This document shows positions 10,838-22,424 of a stretch of 64,000 bases of DNA, one piece after another. The stretch is taken from assembly GCA_015039365.1 (NCBI GenBank), contig WION01000014.1, positions 310,001-374,000 on the forward strand. The letters are read 5' to 3'. Each line of letters starts with the position of its first letter. Position 1 is the stretch's first letter. The position numbers were made by a program, and so were the translations under genes. This stretch comes from Amanita rubescens (Eukaryota > Basidiomycota > Agaricomycetes > Agaricales > Amanitaceae). Under the pieces are notes generated by a model. That model did not search any database, had not been told where the DNA came from, and saw only the letters and a list, made by a program, of their open reading frames with translations.

Positions 10838-11614
10838 CTAATTTATGATTCCGAGCTTTTCGTATCGCCCGAGGCGGTGGAAGAAGAGACTTTCTGGTGG
10901 TTCGCCTGGTTTGGCCCAAACGTGACGTCTGCGTAAACCTTTGGTTTGTTCAATCCACAAATCCGTCTGTCTGTCCATTCTACAACCGTCGAAAGCGAGG
11001 GACCAAATGGGGGACCAGAGTTTTTGCCACCATGCGATGTCATGGCGGGGATTGAGGACATGTTCATAATATAACAGCTGACCACCTGGTTTGAGCAGGA
11101 GGTCGGTCATGGCGGGAATCAATTTTTCTGGTGCAGGGACGGAACATAACGTGAGGACGGATATGATGGTATCCACTTGGGTGCCTGCAGCAGCCAGGAT
11201 AAGTTCCGAATCTTGCAGTCCGCACGGAAGAATGAGGAGAGTGCCGTTATGTTCGGTGTAACCGGCAGCGTGGGCAGCATTGCGGATGTGAGGATGCATT
11301 AAAATATTTGGTTCTATTGCGATGTAGCGTTGAATGAGGCTGTGATTAAGATATTGAATTGAATGACCATGACCTGCACCAATATCGAGTATGATTCCTT
11401 TAGCATAGGGAGTTATTAGTAAACTCTTTGCTTCACTGCCTCTTTCGTCTATTGCAACGCTAAAGGCATTCCATACATGAGCCATGAATATGCGAGATAT
11501 AATCCTCGGAGAAAAGATAAGCCGCGGATTCGACAAGAGAACGAGTAATGTGGGACCGAGTGCGACATTCACGGCCAAGCGAAGGTCGAAGATAATGTTG
11601 AGAGCAGCTTTCAT
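10838..11614 (-). CDS. SAM-dependent methyltransferase, METTL7-like
   Basis: Single exon, 258 aa from Met at 11614 (MKAALNIIF); an in-frame Met at 11635 would add seven residues and overlap the next gene. An N-terminal hydrophobic segment (residues about 5-30) suggests membrane or lipid-droplet association. The Rossmann motif I is ILDIGAGHGHS (about residue 80), an acidic residue follows in AIEP, VLTLCSVP is post-motif II, and LLKPGGQLLYYEH is motif III. This set is that of the Methyltransf_11 group, including human METTL7. The substrate cannot be told from sequence. It lies head-to-head with AUR1. Confidence 0.85.
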   Translation of the reverse strand: MKAALNIIFDLRLAVNVALGPTLLVLLSNPRLIFSPRIISRIFMAHVWNAFSVAIDERGSEAKSLLITPYAKGIILDIGAGHGHSIQYLNHSLIQRYIAIEPNILMHPHIRNAAHAAGYTEHNGTLLILPCGLQDSELILAAAGTQVDTIISVLTLCSVPAPEKLIPAMTDLLLKPGGQLLYYEHVLNPRHDIAWWQKLWSPIWSLAFDGCRMDRQTDLWIEQTKGLRRRHVWAKPGEPPESLFFHRLGRYEKLGIIN

Positions 11615-11704
11615 GCGCTGAACTTTCAAATGCACAGACGGCGTGTGACTGAAGACGACGGAACCAAGTTGACCTCCAACGTGACTCTCAACTCCAAACT
11701 TTCA
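11615..11704. promoter_or_regulatory. Short bidirectional promoter between methyltransferase and AUR1
   Basis: Only 90 bp separate the two preferred start codons (11614 minus, 11705 plus). Upstream in-frame ATGs at 11635 (minus) and 11630 (plus) overlap each other, so transcription of both genes must start inside or just beyond this space. Confidence 0.5.
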
Positions 11705-13174
11705 ATGCCTCGTCCACCAGGTTTATTTTCAACTCTAGCTCATGCTTTTGTCGCTGCAGTTGCTAGACTTGACAAAAGAACTTCTCCTCTTGTCAACCTC
11801 ATTCGTCTTCAAAATCACCTATTTACTCCTCATGATATCCTCTACCTCGCTCATCTATTCCTCGCATCATTCTGGCTTGCTTTAATGGAATTCCCTCCTT
11901 ATCCATACAAGCTCGTCATCCCAATTCTCTACACAATATTTCTTATCGTTCCAGTAACATCCCAATTCTTTCTACCAGCCGTTCCTATCGCAACCTACCT
12001 CCTCGCTTTTTATTCTTCAAGATTCATCTCTCCAGCATATCGACCCCCAGTATCCGTATCCCTCCTTCCAACCCTAGAAACAGTCCTTTACGGTGCAAAC
12101 ATTTCTGATATCCTCACCCGATTCACCCATCCAGTCCTTGACATTATCGCATGGATCCCTTACGGCGTTGGTCACTTTACACTCCCCTTCATCGTCGCCC
12201 TCTTTCTCTGGCTTTTTAGATCAAAGCCAGTCCTACATTTCTGGGGAAGCGCCTTTGGTTATTTGAACCTCGTAGGTGTGCTTACTCAGCTCATCTTTCC
12301 ATGCTCGCCCCCTTGGTACGAGCTTCTCTATGGCCTTACCCCGGCAAATTACGGCATGCCAGGCTCTCCAGGCGGTCTCGCTAGAATAGACGCATTATTC
12401 CACTCCTCAGGCTATACAACCGCCTTTTCAAACTCTCCCCTCGTATTCGGCGCATTCCCTTCACTCCACGCCGCTTGCGGAACAATGGAAGCCCTCTTCA
12501 TTTCCCATTTTTTCCCCCAATATTCGACCTTTGTCTGGTCCTACGTCGCCGTCCTCTACTGGTCCACAATGTACCTCACCCATCACTACCTCATCGACGT
12601 CGTCTGCGGCGCATGCCTCGCCACCGTCTTTTTCTACTTTTTCCTCCCAGACGAACTCAAAGGCCCAGCCGCATTTTTACCTCCTCACAATTTCACCCTC
12701 TTGGCTCCAAACGCGTACAATTCACTCCCACTTCATATGGGGAAATCACGAAACAAGTACGCACTCTACGATTTAGACGACCCGCGCGTCGGTATGTCGC
12801 ACGGTGCTGCGGCTGCGGCCTCGGCTGCTGCTGCTGCATCAGCCTCTGATGAGGACTATTATGAAGACGAGTACGAGCACGACTCGGCTTCCTCTTCCGC
12901 CGGCGGTCATCGCTTAGACGACGCTGTCGCGGAACCGCCGAATTCAGCTGCTCCCCTCCTCGCTGGCGGTGGAGATCCGCCCCCAAAGACGAAACGTGCG
13001 GGGAGTAGTAGGAAACACGGTGTTAGAGGCGGAGCGGGGGGGAAAGGACATCGACACACGGCGTCGATTGCTAGTTTAATCAGGGGTGAAGACAGGTCTG
13101 AAGAAGATGGTTGGAGTCCCGTTGCAGATCGTTTCGTTTTGGCGCCGGCACCTGCCACTGCCAAGGTCATGTAA
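11705..13174 (+). CDS. aur1: Inositol phosphorylceramide synthase catalytic subunit (AUR1)
   Basis: Intronless, 489 aa from Met at 11705 (MPRPPGLFSTLAHAF); an upstream in-frame ATG at 11630 would add 25 hydrophilic residues. The enzyme transfers phosphoinositol from phosphatidylinositol to ceramide in the Golgi and is the target of aureobasidin A in yeast. Multiple hydrophobic segments span residues about 50-340. The PAP2-type catalytic motifs are intact: FGAFPSLHAACGTMEALF at about 248 and STMYLTHHYLIDVVCG at about 287, which carry the His/His/Asp set. After about residue 345 there is a long hydrophilic tail rich in Ala, Ser, Asp and Glu (AAAAASAAAAASASDEDYYE), much longer than the catalytic core needs. 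Identification is firm. Confidence 0.95.
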   Translation: MPRPPGLFSTLAHAFVAAVARLDKRTSPLVNLIRLQNHLFTPHDILYLAHLFLASFWLALMEFPPYPYKLVIPILYTIFLIVPVTSQFFLPAVPIATYLLAFYSSRFISPAYRPPVSVSLLPTLETVLYGANISDILTRFTHPVLDIIAWIPYGVGHFTLPFIVALFLWLFRSKPVLHFWGSAFGYLNLVGVLTQLIFPCSPPWYELLYGLTPANYGMPGSPGGLARIDALFHSSGYTTAFSNSPLVFGAFPSLHAACGTMEALFISHFFPQYSTFVWSYVAVLYWSTMYLTHHYLIDVVCGACLATVFFYFFLPDELKGPAAFLPPHNFTLLAPNAYNSLPLHMGKSRNKYALYDLDDPRVGMSHGAAAAASAAAAASASDEDYYEDEYEHDSASSSAGGHRLDDAVAEPPNSAAPLLAGGGDPPPKTKRAGSSRKHGVRGGAGGKGHRHTASIASLIRGEDRSEEDGWSPVADRFVLAPAPATAKVM

Positions 13175-13317
13175 GGCCATATTGTAAATTGTGTTTTTTT
13201 TCCTTCTTTTTCCTTAAGCCATGCCTACCACTCTCTGTCCTACGTTCACACTAATTACTGCTCTGTGTTTTCCTATATACAGTACACATACACAAACTCG
13301 ATTTTTTTTTTTTGAGA

Positions 13318-15142
13318 TCAAGTCAAGAATGAGTTTAGATCATCTTCTTCAGTGACATTGCTCGGTTCACCATCGCTTTGGATGGGAACTGACATGGCAC
13401 TCGTACTGGCACCAAACAGCGCTTCTGCCGCACGCGCTGCCATTTCCTCTTCAATGCTCATCGTCGTCGTCACGCCTTGAATCGTGTCCATCTCCATCGT
13501 TTCTTGCTCTTCACTCATTCCTTCATCTGGCGCTTCATTTTCTGCGACGACAATTAGAATTGAAACGAAGACACCACGCGCAACGTACCTTTGTTGGAGT
13601 TACCAAGGGACGAAGTGTCGTCTGGGATAATTTCCCCAAAATCTCCATCGTCCTCTTCTTCTTCATCCACGATGTTACCTTGGATTTCAGCCTCGTCAAC
13701 AGGCATTTCTTCATCTCCATCTTCAGGAGCGACATCTTCTTCTCCACCCTCGGGAGCGACATCCTCCTCACCACCCTCGGGAGCAATATCACCCTCAACA
13801 GCATCCTCGTTCGGTTCCACAGCAGAAGCGGCGGGCTCGAGCTCAGGCTCAGGCTCGGGCTCGGGCTCAAGCGCACGCTGCCGCTCCGCCTCTGCCACAT
13901 TCTCATCCACCTCCCCATCCGCATCCTCATCCCCAAACACCATATCCTTCCTCTTAATCGCCGCAACCATAGCCTTGGACAAAGGCGGCACATCAATCCC
14001 GTCAAAAACCAACTTGGGACCCACATCCGCGACCACTCTTTTACCCGTAGACATTCTTCCCGCTCTTCGAACAGGCTTCCGATACGACGACGACGAAGTC
14101 CTCCTCGCACGTTTCACAGGAGCAGCAACCACATCCTGATCTTCTCCTTCTCCTTCGTCCACCCCATTCACGAGCGGCCCCCGGACAAAGACAGCCCGTC
14201 GTTTCCTAGCCGGACTACGATCCCGAACAAAACCAGCCCTCCTCTTCCTCCTCGTCACCACAACCGACGCACTCTCACCCACACCTACATCATCATCACC
14301 CTCCTCCGTCTCAGACGAAGTAGGCTCAGCAACTCTCACTCGACGTCCACTACTCCCACCCGCGGTGATAGCTCTCCTCGCGGAGACTATTACCCCTCTC
14401 GAACGAGCCGCCTCGGCAGGACGAGGACGACGGGGTGTGACGGGTGCGGATACCACAGTCATTGGTTCAGAAACTCTTCCTCGTCCTCGTCCTCGCGTTG
14501 TTGTCGCTGTCGTTCTTAAACTCCTAGTACGCGGTCCGAGATCTGACATTCTCCCTCTTCGATCGGCTTTAAACCGCGTGTTGTAATCGCTAGTAACGAC
14601 GAGTGCGGCAACGGCGGCGCTGTTGGTCTCGCGCCTGGGTCGTTTACGTGAAGATGGTTCTTGTTCTTGTTCTTCGTCTTCGTCTTCCTCCTCGTCTTCC
14701 TCGCCATCCTCGCCATCGTCAGGGTTTTGGTATTCCGCTCCTTCTTCTGCTTCTTGTTTTGTACCGCGGTTTGGACGTCGTTTTGGAGAGGATCCTCCTC
14801 CTCCTCCTGCAGAACGAGTTGAAATTGGAGTGGGAGTGGTAGCTCTTCGAGTTCGTTTTCGTGATGACGTGGGTGTGGAGAGGGCTTGGGATTTGGTTGG
14901 GTGGCGTTGGGGTTCGTCTTGCGCAAGCGCTTTGGGTACTGTATGGTATATGATTAGTAAACATGAAAGAAAGACGAAAAGAACTTGGACTTACGCCCGA
15001 TTTTATACACTCTCTCGAGAAAGTGGGTCATCATAGCGCGATTGGAGTGGTTGAGTTTAACCCCGAGGTCGCGGCATACGCTTCGCATGCTTTCGGCTTT
15101 TATTTGGTCCCATGGGAATAGGGACGATGCGTCTTTGACCAT
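13318..15142 (-). CDS. Acidic nuclear-type protein with SAP-like N-terminus and basic patches
   Basis: Three exons (15142-14995, 14938-13589, 13541-13318) give 573 aa. Residues about 9-48 (FPWDQIKAESMRSVCRDLGV and onward) resemble an SAP-type helix-turn-helix. They are followed by basic clusters (SRKRTRRATT, RRKRRAGFVRDRSPARKRR), an RGRGRGR AT-hook-like patch, and a long acidic C-terminus. The acidic part has an EPEPEPEPELEPA run and three APEGGEED-type repeats, and the protein ends DDLNSFLT. The mix of DNA-binding-like and acidic segments suggests a chromatin or transcription role; this is inference. I do not know a named family. Introns of 56 and 47 bp close cleanly in frame. Confidence 0.75.
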
Positions 15143-15264
15143 GGGGGATGCAGTGCAAGTGAAACTTGGATTCTCACGCTCGGTGTGTCGTATCTAGGGT
15201 TATGGTTGTAACTACTATGATTACAATAACTATGACTGACTTGACTATAGTACATACACACGCG

Positions 15265-17720
15265 TCACCGTCTCACCAACGACCTTTCAAACTCTTCAAA
15301 GTCCACCCTCGTATTCAACCTCATCCAAGCCTCCCTTCTCGTCTCATCATCCTGCTCCTGATAAGCCCTACAAGTCCTAAAATGTCTAGCCAAATTCGAC
15401 GGCCTCGCTTGGACCGATTTGCAAAACTCGCATTGCCGTATCAACACACCCAAATGGCCAGAAAAATGCCGAGTGTAGTTCGTCCATTTTGTTTTTTGTA
15501 AACATTTTTTACCACCTTCCTCGTCTTCCCATTGACATGTGATCATCACGTCCGAATCGGCGTCTGTGGAGGGAAAAGACGGAAGGTGGCCGTGTTCTTG
15601 TAATACCCTTCGAATGGACCATGCTCCGTTGCGTAATACGCTGATCGGTTTTTTGCACCCTGAGATTTGGCAAATAAAAGTTTCTCGGATTCCTTCTTGT
15701 TGTTTCGGAGTGACGACGGGGACTTGGCTTCGTCTTGGACTGGAATCGCTGGCTATGGGGATGGATTCCGGTTTGCGTTTTCGACCGGACGTTTTGCGCG
15801 ATTTGGAGCTACTAGTACCATGTGCGTAAAATGGCGTGTCGATTCGAGGTTGATCGTAATTAAAGTCACGGTTGACGATATCTTGTTGTCTGGCACGTTC
15901 GTCAGTAGACGATTAAAAAAAACATCATCAACTTACAAGGGAAGAGAAGAAGGACCCAGCTCCCAGAAGTGTGGACCCGTCATTTGGCCAACGATTGGAA
16001 GATTTCCGTTCCAGTTATCGGAAACCTGAGGTAAAGCCATATTCGACGTCGATGCCTGATACTGGGTACTAAAGCCCATGCTTGATCCGGCAGCGTACTG
16101 CGGTGTAACGATACCACAATGACCAAAATTGTCCGGCTCGGGATTCATAAACGACGTCCCCCAAAGCGTCTGCGCCTGGACATCACTTGCTGTTGGGAAT
16201 CCTCGCGATTGACAAGTAGCCGCGCCTTGCCGCGCTATGGGCTCGCCTGCAAAACCCAGACCTGCGACCCGTCTTCGTTTGGCGCCCGTGTTTCCAGGAC
16301 CGTAAAAAATAGGAGGCGCAAGGGCAGAGGAAGATGGATAGGAAGCACCATTGCTGATGTGCGCTTGAGAAGTGTGAGTCGGCGGAACAGCGAACATCGG
16401 AGGTGGCACCCCCGCCGCTGGGTCCGGAAACGCGTTAGTTGTGTATAGTTGAGGTGGCATTGAAAAAGTCGCAAGAGGGGATGACTTTTTTGAAGCCCTT
16501 GGCTTGCGAACTTGGTTCGCGTTACATGGAGCAGCAAAAACGTTGACGCCAGGCGAAGCTCGGATGGTGGCTGCGACTGCTGCAGCCGCGATTTGATCAA
16601 GTAACGAGGGTGGGACGCTGGTAGCATATCTATTCACCGCCGCCGTCGGCGGTACGTCGACTTGGACTACTGGATCAATCTCAGATAGAGACGGAAATGT
16701 GGGATGTACTGTCTCTGTCGCTGGAGAAGGTGCAAGGGGTACCACAGAAACTGGATCCTGTACTTGGACAGCGTCTGAAAACGTTTCAGGCTGATAATCG
16801 TCGTAGGCGATGAAGCTACGCTTTCTTTTCCGAGTGAGTTGGCTACTGGGAATAGGTCCGAGTTCAAAGGAAGAAGACAAAGCTGTGGCATCTTCGATAC
16901 CTGGAGATGGAAAGTCGGGCGCGACCTCACTGGGTCCGAATGACGAAGCAGAAGGTCCCGGAAGCGATAGGATATCGATATCTGCAGCGAACACCGGAAA
17001 CGAGCCCGAAAGAGACGACTGCGTTGTCACTAGAGCCAGAGGCGTTGGGACCTGAGCAATATCGACGGGTTCTATGATAGTTGTAAATTCTTCACGACCG
17101 TCGGGTAAACTGGGTGGGGTTTCTGGTTGCGTCCATTCTTGAACGCAGGGAAGATCGACAGGTCCGGAGATCGGCGTAAATAGCGGAGAACCGGGGGTGG
17201 AATAGGTCTCCTCCGGCGAGGAAGCGCAAGCAGAGGTAGAGGGAGACGCGTCGGCAGGAACAGGCGATGCATGGCGCAAAGCGGGCTCGTTAGAAAATGG
17301 TACGCTTTGGGACGCGTCAACCTGAGATGCGTTGGTGGCAATGCTGGCTTTCTTTTCGCTAGAAAAGAGGACCGGGGCATCAACCAACGGCGCGTCGATT
17401 GCCAGAGCCTTGACTATAGGGCTGCACTCGTCCAGAACGTCATTGAAACACAGGTCGAAATATCCGCTACAACGAATGACGATGAGAAATTCCAGTACGC
17501 ACGGCGTAGTAAAGAAAGCGACTTACGGTTGGTAGATAAAATCGGCTTCGTAGAAATTGTAGGTCTCGTTCATCGGGGTGCTAGGCGGAGATGGTCGAAT
17601 GTTACAAACGCACCAAACGAGATTCGAAGAGTGAGCCCACCTATAGGGATGGTACTCGTGCTTGCGGATGGAATCGACCATTTCAAAAAGCGCCGAAGAA
17701 TTTATTGTAGTAGGAGGCAT
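15265..17720 (-). CDS. Pro/Ser-rich protein with C-terminal Cys/His zinc-finger region
   Basis: Exons 17720-17527, 17466-15937 and 15889-15265 (introns 60 and 47 bp) give 782 aa, with start MPPTTINSSALFEMV. The middle 500 residues are low-complexity Pro/Ser/Ala, typical of a transactivation or linker region, with basic spots (TRKRKRSF, GAKRRRVAG). Near residues 655-750 there are spaced Cys/His: CQISGCKK, then CQWEDEEGGKKC..HFSGH, then CEFCKSVQ..ARHFRTC. The last has the C2H2/C2HC spacing of a degenerate finger. It is probably a transcription regulator. The next gene upstream is distant, and the neighbour downstream (13318-15142) is also nuclear-looking. Confidence 0.75.
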
Positions 17721-18989
17721 GATAAATGGAAAATAGATCAAGCAAGAAGAAATGTTGGAAAGGCAGAAGAGCGGGACGATGTGGTTTTTATTCAAGCTGT
17801 CCAAAACGCGTGGAGCGGAAACACGTTTCTTGTTCGAAAGTTCAGAAACATTAAGCAGCTACAAACATTAATTTATTGCCTTTGATTTGCAGAATTCCGT
17901 GTACACCTTCAACACTGCCTTCCAAAGAGGGAAACAAACCTTTAAAGTGCTGGATACTACGCCGGCCCGCGACCGCGAGCCTGAAAGACTGCTTGAGATA
18001 GCGATGCGAATCAGCTTTACATTTGCTCTTGATCCGGCATTGTGGATGGCCCAATTCACGGGCGAAAGATAATAATAGAAATCAAGTCCTTTTAAGGTAG
18101 CAAAAGTGGCCATTCGCGCTTTGAAATTCGCTCGCCCATCAGCAGCAAAGTGATCGATACAGGAATCGTCTGGGATCCTCGGAAAACGTGCAGTAATTTC
18201 CGCTCGCAGCCGGGAGATTGCGAGCTGGATTGGAATTGCCCCAACCGATGATTGGATTTGTTATTTAGTCCCTAGCGCAGATACGTATTGGGATGAAGAT
18301 ATATTCTTGGAAAAGTCTTCATGATCCCTTGTCAACGACAGAGACCAGAGAGCAAAGCATTGCATAGAGTGAATAGAATAACGCTGAGTGAATCCCACAT
18401 CCATAGAGCCTTTATCACGGTGGCCTCGTATGAATCCATCAGAATCCATGTACAAACAGGTACGCACGGTGAAGCTTTGATCATTGGTTAAGCATTACGG
18501 GCGGCTAACCAAATTTAGAACGTGGCCAAACCTAGCGCTTCGCTTCTTTTCCGCCGTCGCGCCTTTGTCCGATACATTTTCAAGGTGACCTAATCTTGGT
18601 AATAGCATGATGTATACAGGACGGCGCGCCATCGTGTTAAGCAGTTTCGGCGCCAAACCAGTTTACTCGATGAAGCTAGCATGATATTTCTGATTCAGCA
18701 ATGTCATGCATCATATTGCAAGGAATCCCCTAGTTCCGTGTGATTCTTAGGGTGACGAGACACGCCTCTAGTCGGAAGTTGAGCTAACAAGCACGAGTTC
18801 TGGAATATGATCGAAACCTTGAACTACTTGCTTTGCGCAACCCGCCAAAGTGTCAGTGGCTAGTGATGCATGATAGACAACGGCAGAAGAGACCATGGGA
18901 AAGTCATGCTTGCAACCGTTCGTAACGGTAACGTACTTGCAGGTGTGGTCACAAGCCTATGTCTGAGGTAAACGACAGTTGCATTGGTT
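17721..18989. other. No gene seen
   Basis: About 1.27 kb of short, unconvincing frames. 17721 upward is the promoter side of the zinc-finger gene. No RNA gene or repeat recognised. Confidence 0.4.
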
Positions 18990-19730
18990 CTACGTGAACG
19001 TGTGGGGTTTGACGAAGAATGTCAACTCTTCCGGATCGAACTTATCCCCAATCGCTTGTAAAAAATTGCCCTTGACGTCTCTATCAGTGTCTGTCTCACT
19101 GAAGTCTTCAATTTTTTCAGCGGGAACGGCGCGCCGCGTGCGTATATAAATGACACCGTCATCGTAACTTTTATTTCGGTCATTGTCTGGGTCATGTACA
19201 TGCACTGAAGCAAATGGGCGCGTGTTAGGACTAAGCATCGTTGTGGATAATAGCAAGACACCCACTGTTTGGAATAGGAACGCCGGCACGTTTGTGGGAA
19301 GGTAGACGAAGCCACCATACTCTGAGATCTATCACCAGGGCGATACAGTTATGCTCGTGGCCTTCAATGGGTCTCATAACAAACGGCTTGATGTACTCTT
19401 GCTTCATATAATATCCACAGTCAAAGAGCGGTATGTCGAGACACGAGAGACGTGAGGAAAGCCGGAAAACAAACAATATAGCGGCATACTCCGGTCGGTT
19501 ATAAACGATTAATTGTTGGACTGCCAGATCCACAACCACTCATGTACTTACTTGCATATGTGCTCCGGCTCGAAGATGGTGGTCACAATTACGACGTCCT
19601 TGTGCTCTGCACGTAGCCATTTCTCAAAGTTAGGCCATCAGGACCCAGGCCAATGTGTAGCAAAATATACTCGATCCGGCTTGGTCGGCCATGCCCACGA
19701 TTCATAAACGCGTTTATGTTGCGCAGTCAT
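18990..19730 (-). pseudogene. Broken gene of an unnamed agaricomycete family
   Basis: Coding pieces read MTAQHKRVYESWAWPTKPDR (start 19730), KWLRAEHKDVVIVTTIFEPE, then after an intron GHEHNCIALVIDL, then a C-terminal piece with PFASVHVHDPDND and GVIYIRTRRAVPAEKIEDF ending at 18990. Two defects show. WPNFEKWLR is preceded by an in-frame TGA unless a 48-bp intron (GTATAT..GAG, branch CTAAC) removes it. Near 19280 the frame shifts by two bases between VPI and FQTVGVLL. The second cannot be explained by an intron of normal size. Function unknown. Could be intact if the shift is a sequencing error. Confidence 0.5.
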
Positions 19731-20103
19731 GGTGCATCGACGGTAAGCGCTCCATTCTCCAGAGCAGACTCGGATAATAATCCATACATACTTTCACAGT
19801 TGAACCTCGATCGATATTTTCAATCGAAAATTCGGAAAACGTTCATAGCGAGCTCCGGGTCATCCAGGTTCGACGAAATACAGGCCAGGAATGGATCCCG
19901 TATTAACATTATTAACGTCATAACAATGAAAGATAACGTTCCTCCAGATGGTGATAGCTTTCGAGGTATAGTATAGGACAATGTTTACTAAACTCCGCAG
20001 TTCAGGGTGTAAATGGCGGATAAACGTACGTATGGGAGTGGTAGTAGTGAGTACACCCCCTCGACCGTCACTCGCTGTAGCTGCTACACTCGCAATCATG
20101 CAA

Positions 20104-22424
20104 TCATCGTGTTATTGTACAATGTAATGTCCGTAGAAATGCAACTAGATCTGCTATCGTCGGTCTAACCGTCCGTGTGTCGTCCCAGCACCGCTCCAAC
20201 ATCCTCCAAAACGCCTCCTCATCTTCCGCTGTCAGCGCTGCACCCCGCATCTCAGATCTGCACGGCCGCACGCCGCGCATGATATCGATCAGCACCGCTT
20301 CGTCGTTCTTCCGGTGCGGAAATGGAAGCTGCCCGCTCACCACCTCGAGGCATACCGCACCAAACGCGTACACGTCGCTGTGCGTTGATAATGGCGGCCT
20401 TGCCTCTTCTTCATCAACGAGCGCGGAAATAAGCTCAGGTGCCATCCACCTCATAGATCCCGCAAAGGAAGAGCCAACCATCTCCATGCCTTCCATCACT
20501 TTTGATAGGCCGAAATCACTAATGACAGCACAGCCGTGCTCGTCTATAAGGATGTTACACTGGGAGTAACGTTTTGAGCGAAATCCTTGAGAATGAGCAA
20601 GGAAGCTAGCTTACCCCTTTCAGATCGCCGTGCACCACGACAGGTTGACAAGAATGCAGGTAGGCCATACCGGACGCGACCTGAGCCAACTGACGTACAT
20701 CAAAAACTGGAAAAAAAGAATACACAGGGCATAGATTTACCAACTTGAACTTATTGACCGTATGTTTCGTGATGTATTCTGTTATAGTCCCGTTGTCGCA
20801 CCACTGGGACACCATGCCGATGCTGTGGGGCGTCTGCATGAGCCCATGCAGCTGATTGACATGTCTGTGACAAAGCCGATGCCATGCAACGCATTCCGCT
20901 TGCAGAAACTGTTCACAAAATCCATCATGTGCGTGCAGGACCAGACTGCATCCAACAAACCTTTTCCAGCTGCTCACGCGGCTCGCGGAATATCACCTTG
21001 CGTAAGAACTTGACGGCAACCTAATCAATGTTGATATTTTCAGCATCTCAGGCAGTTGAAATCCATCGTACCATCTTTTCCCGTCTTTCCACACGATCTT
21101 TCCACCGTCCCTTCCATACATCGGAAAATGAACCATAGCCAACCGGTGAACTTCCGATGAGCTCGATCTCATCTGTCATGTCGAGCAGGGCCAAGGTACC
21201 TTTAATGACCAACGTCTTGGTAACACCTTGCTGTAAGAATTTCTGACGACAACGCTGCTTAAGTCGGCTGTAATCCTGGTGTTCTTGGATCCAGCGGAAC
21301 TCGTCGTAGGACGACAATGTCAGCGTTACTGCGCGGAGCGAGTTGAAGTAGAGTCGTTCTGGGTACATATTGAGTATCATGGCATTCCGGAGATGAACGT
21401 CAATGGCGCTTTCGATGCCCACCGAAATTGTAACGGTTTCTTCGTTGCCATCAACCATATCCCCATCGTTGTCGTCTCCCAAAAGGTAGACTGAAAATGT
21501 GGGAAGGATAGGAAAAAAGAGATCGCAACAGTCTCTGCATCCCGGTTCAGGTCAAACCATTTTAGATATCCTAATGTCGACTTACGGATTCTCGGTGTAG
21601 TTCTCCACTAGTGTTCCATAACATGTGTTAGGCAAAAGGAATTCCTGTTCATCAGTCGCAATGCCAAAACAGACCTCTGCACCACGCAAAGACCAACAAT
21701 ATGATTGCATCGCATCGCGGAAATTTCTAAGCAGCGTTGTTGAAGTATACTGGTTCTCCGAATCCGATCCAGCATGCATGGTATCGTCCGAGGTTAAGTA
21801 CGCTAAGATCGTCCTCAGGATAGCACGGAGTTGGAGTTGGCCAATCAGAGAGTGATAAGCGGAGTAGTCTGAGATAATCCGACATTGGGACATCTGGTCG
21901 TCTGCGAGCCTTCTGAAGGAGTGTATGAGTTCTTTGTATGGTCTGCCGTTTCTAAACCTGAGAAACGCAAAATATCTGCGCAGAGCATCCACGGCACCTC
22001 GTTCCACTTGTAATTCTCTACAGCTGTCGTCGCCACTTATCCGACTAAGAAGGGTTCCGAGCGTCTCTTCTACTTTGCGCTCAAGACGAAGGAACGCCTC
22101 TTCAGTGGACTTCAGTGCGACTTCCGTCGCTGGGTTGGCTCCGTGAATAAGATCGTGGAATATGGACCGAGACGGAACGGGTGTCTGTTGCACTTCCAAT
22201 AGTACGTTTTCGTACACGTCATAGGCGTGCACTACCTTGACTTCCTTGGAGGGATCGGCACTGAGATTAAAAGGGAATACATATAACCATACTCAGTGTC
22301 TAAAACGATTCACAACTTACGGGTCGGACAGGCGGAGCTTCCAATAGAAGTCTGGAAAGTAACAAGGAATTAACAACGCCGGCGCTGTATCAAAACGATG
22401 GGCACAGATGGATTGTTGGCCCAT
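20104..22424 (-). CDS. DUF4238-like domain fused to a TKL-type protein kinase (copy A)
   Basis: Seven exons (22424-22321, 22260-21586, 21534-21072, 21020-20961, 20908-20741, 20689-20615, 20559-20104) join in one frame to 666 aa. Residues about 20-330 resemble DUF4238: IPCYFPDFYWKLRLSDP at the start, a helical middle, FLRFRN, then DCCDLFFPILPTF. A kinase domain follows (about 385-660): GYGSFSDVWKG Gly-loop, VAVKF lysine, HGDLKG catalytic loop (HGD rather than HRD), SDFGLSK, SMRWMAPEL, and a C-lobe with DVYAFGAVCLEV. All core catalytic residues are present, so kinase activity is plausible. The DUF4238 assignment is by resemblance to the family pattern that I recall. A full-length paralogue with the same exon structure lies at 32047-34320. 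Confidence 0.85.

Noticed and set aside
13560..14519. Long + strand frame of 319 codons, Arg/Ser/His-rich
   Set aside because: Antisense to the acidic/basic exon of the SAP-like protein; composition is a shadow of it.
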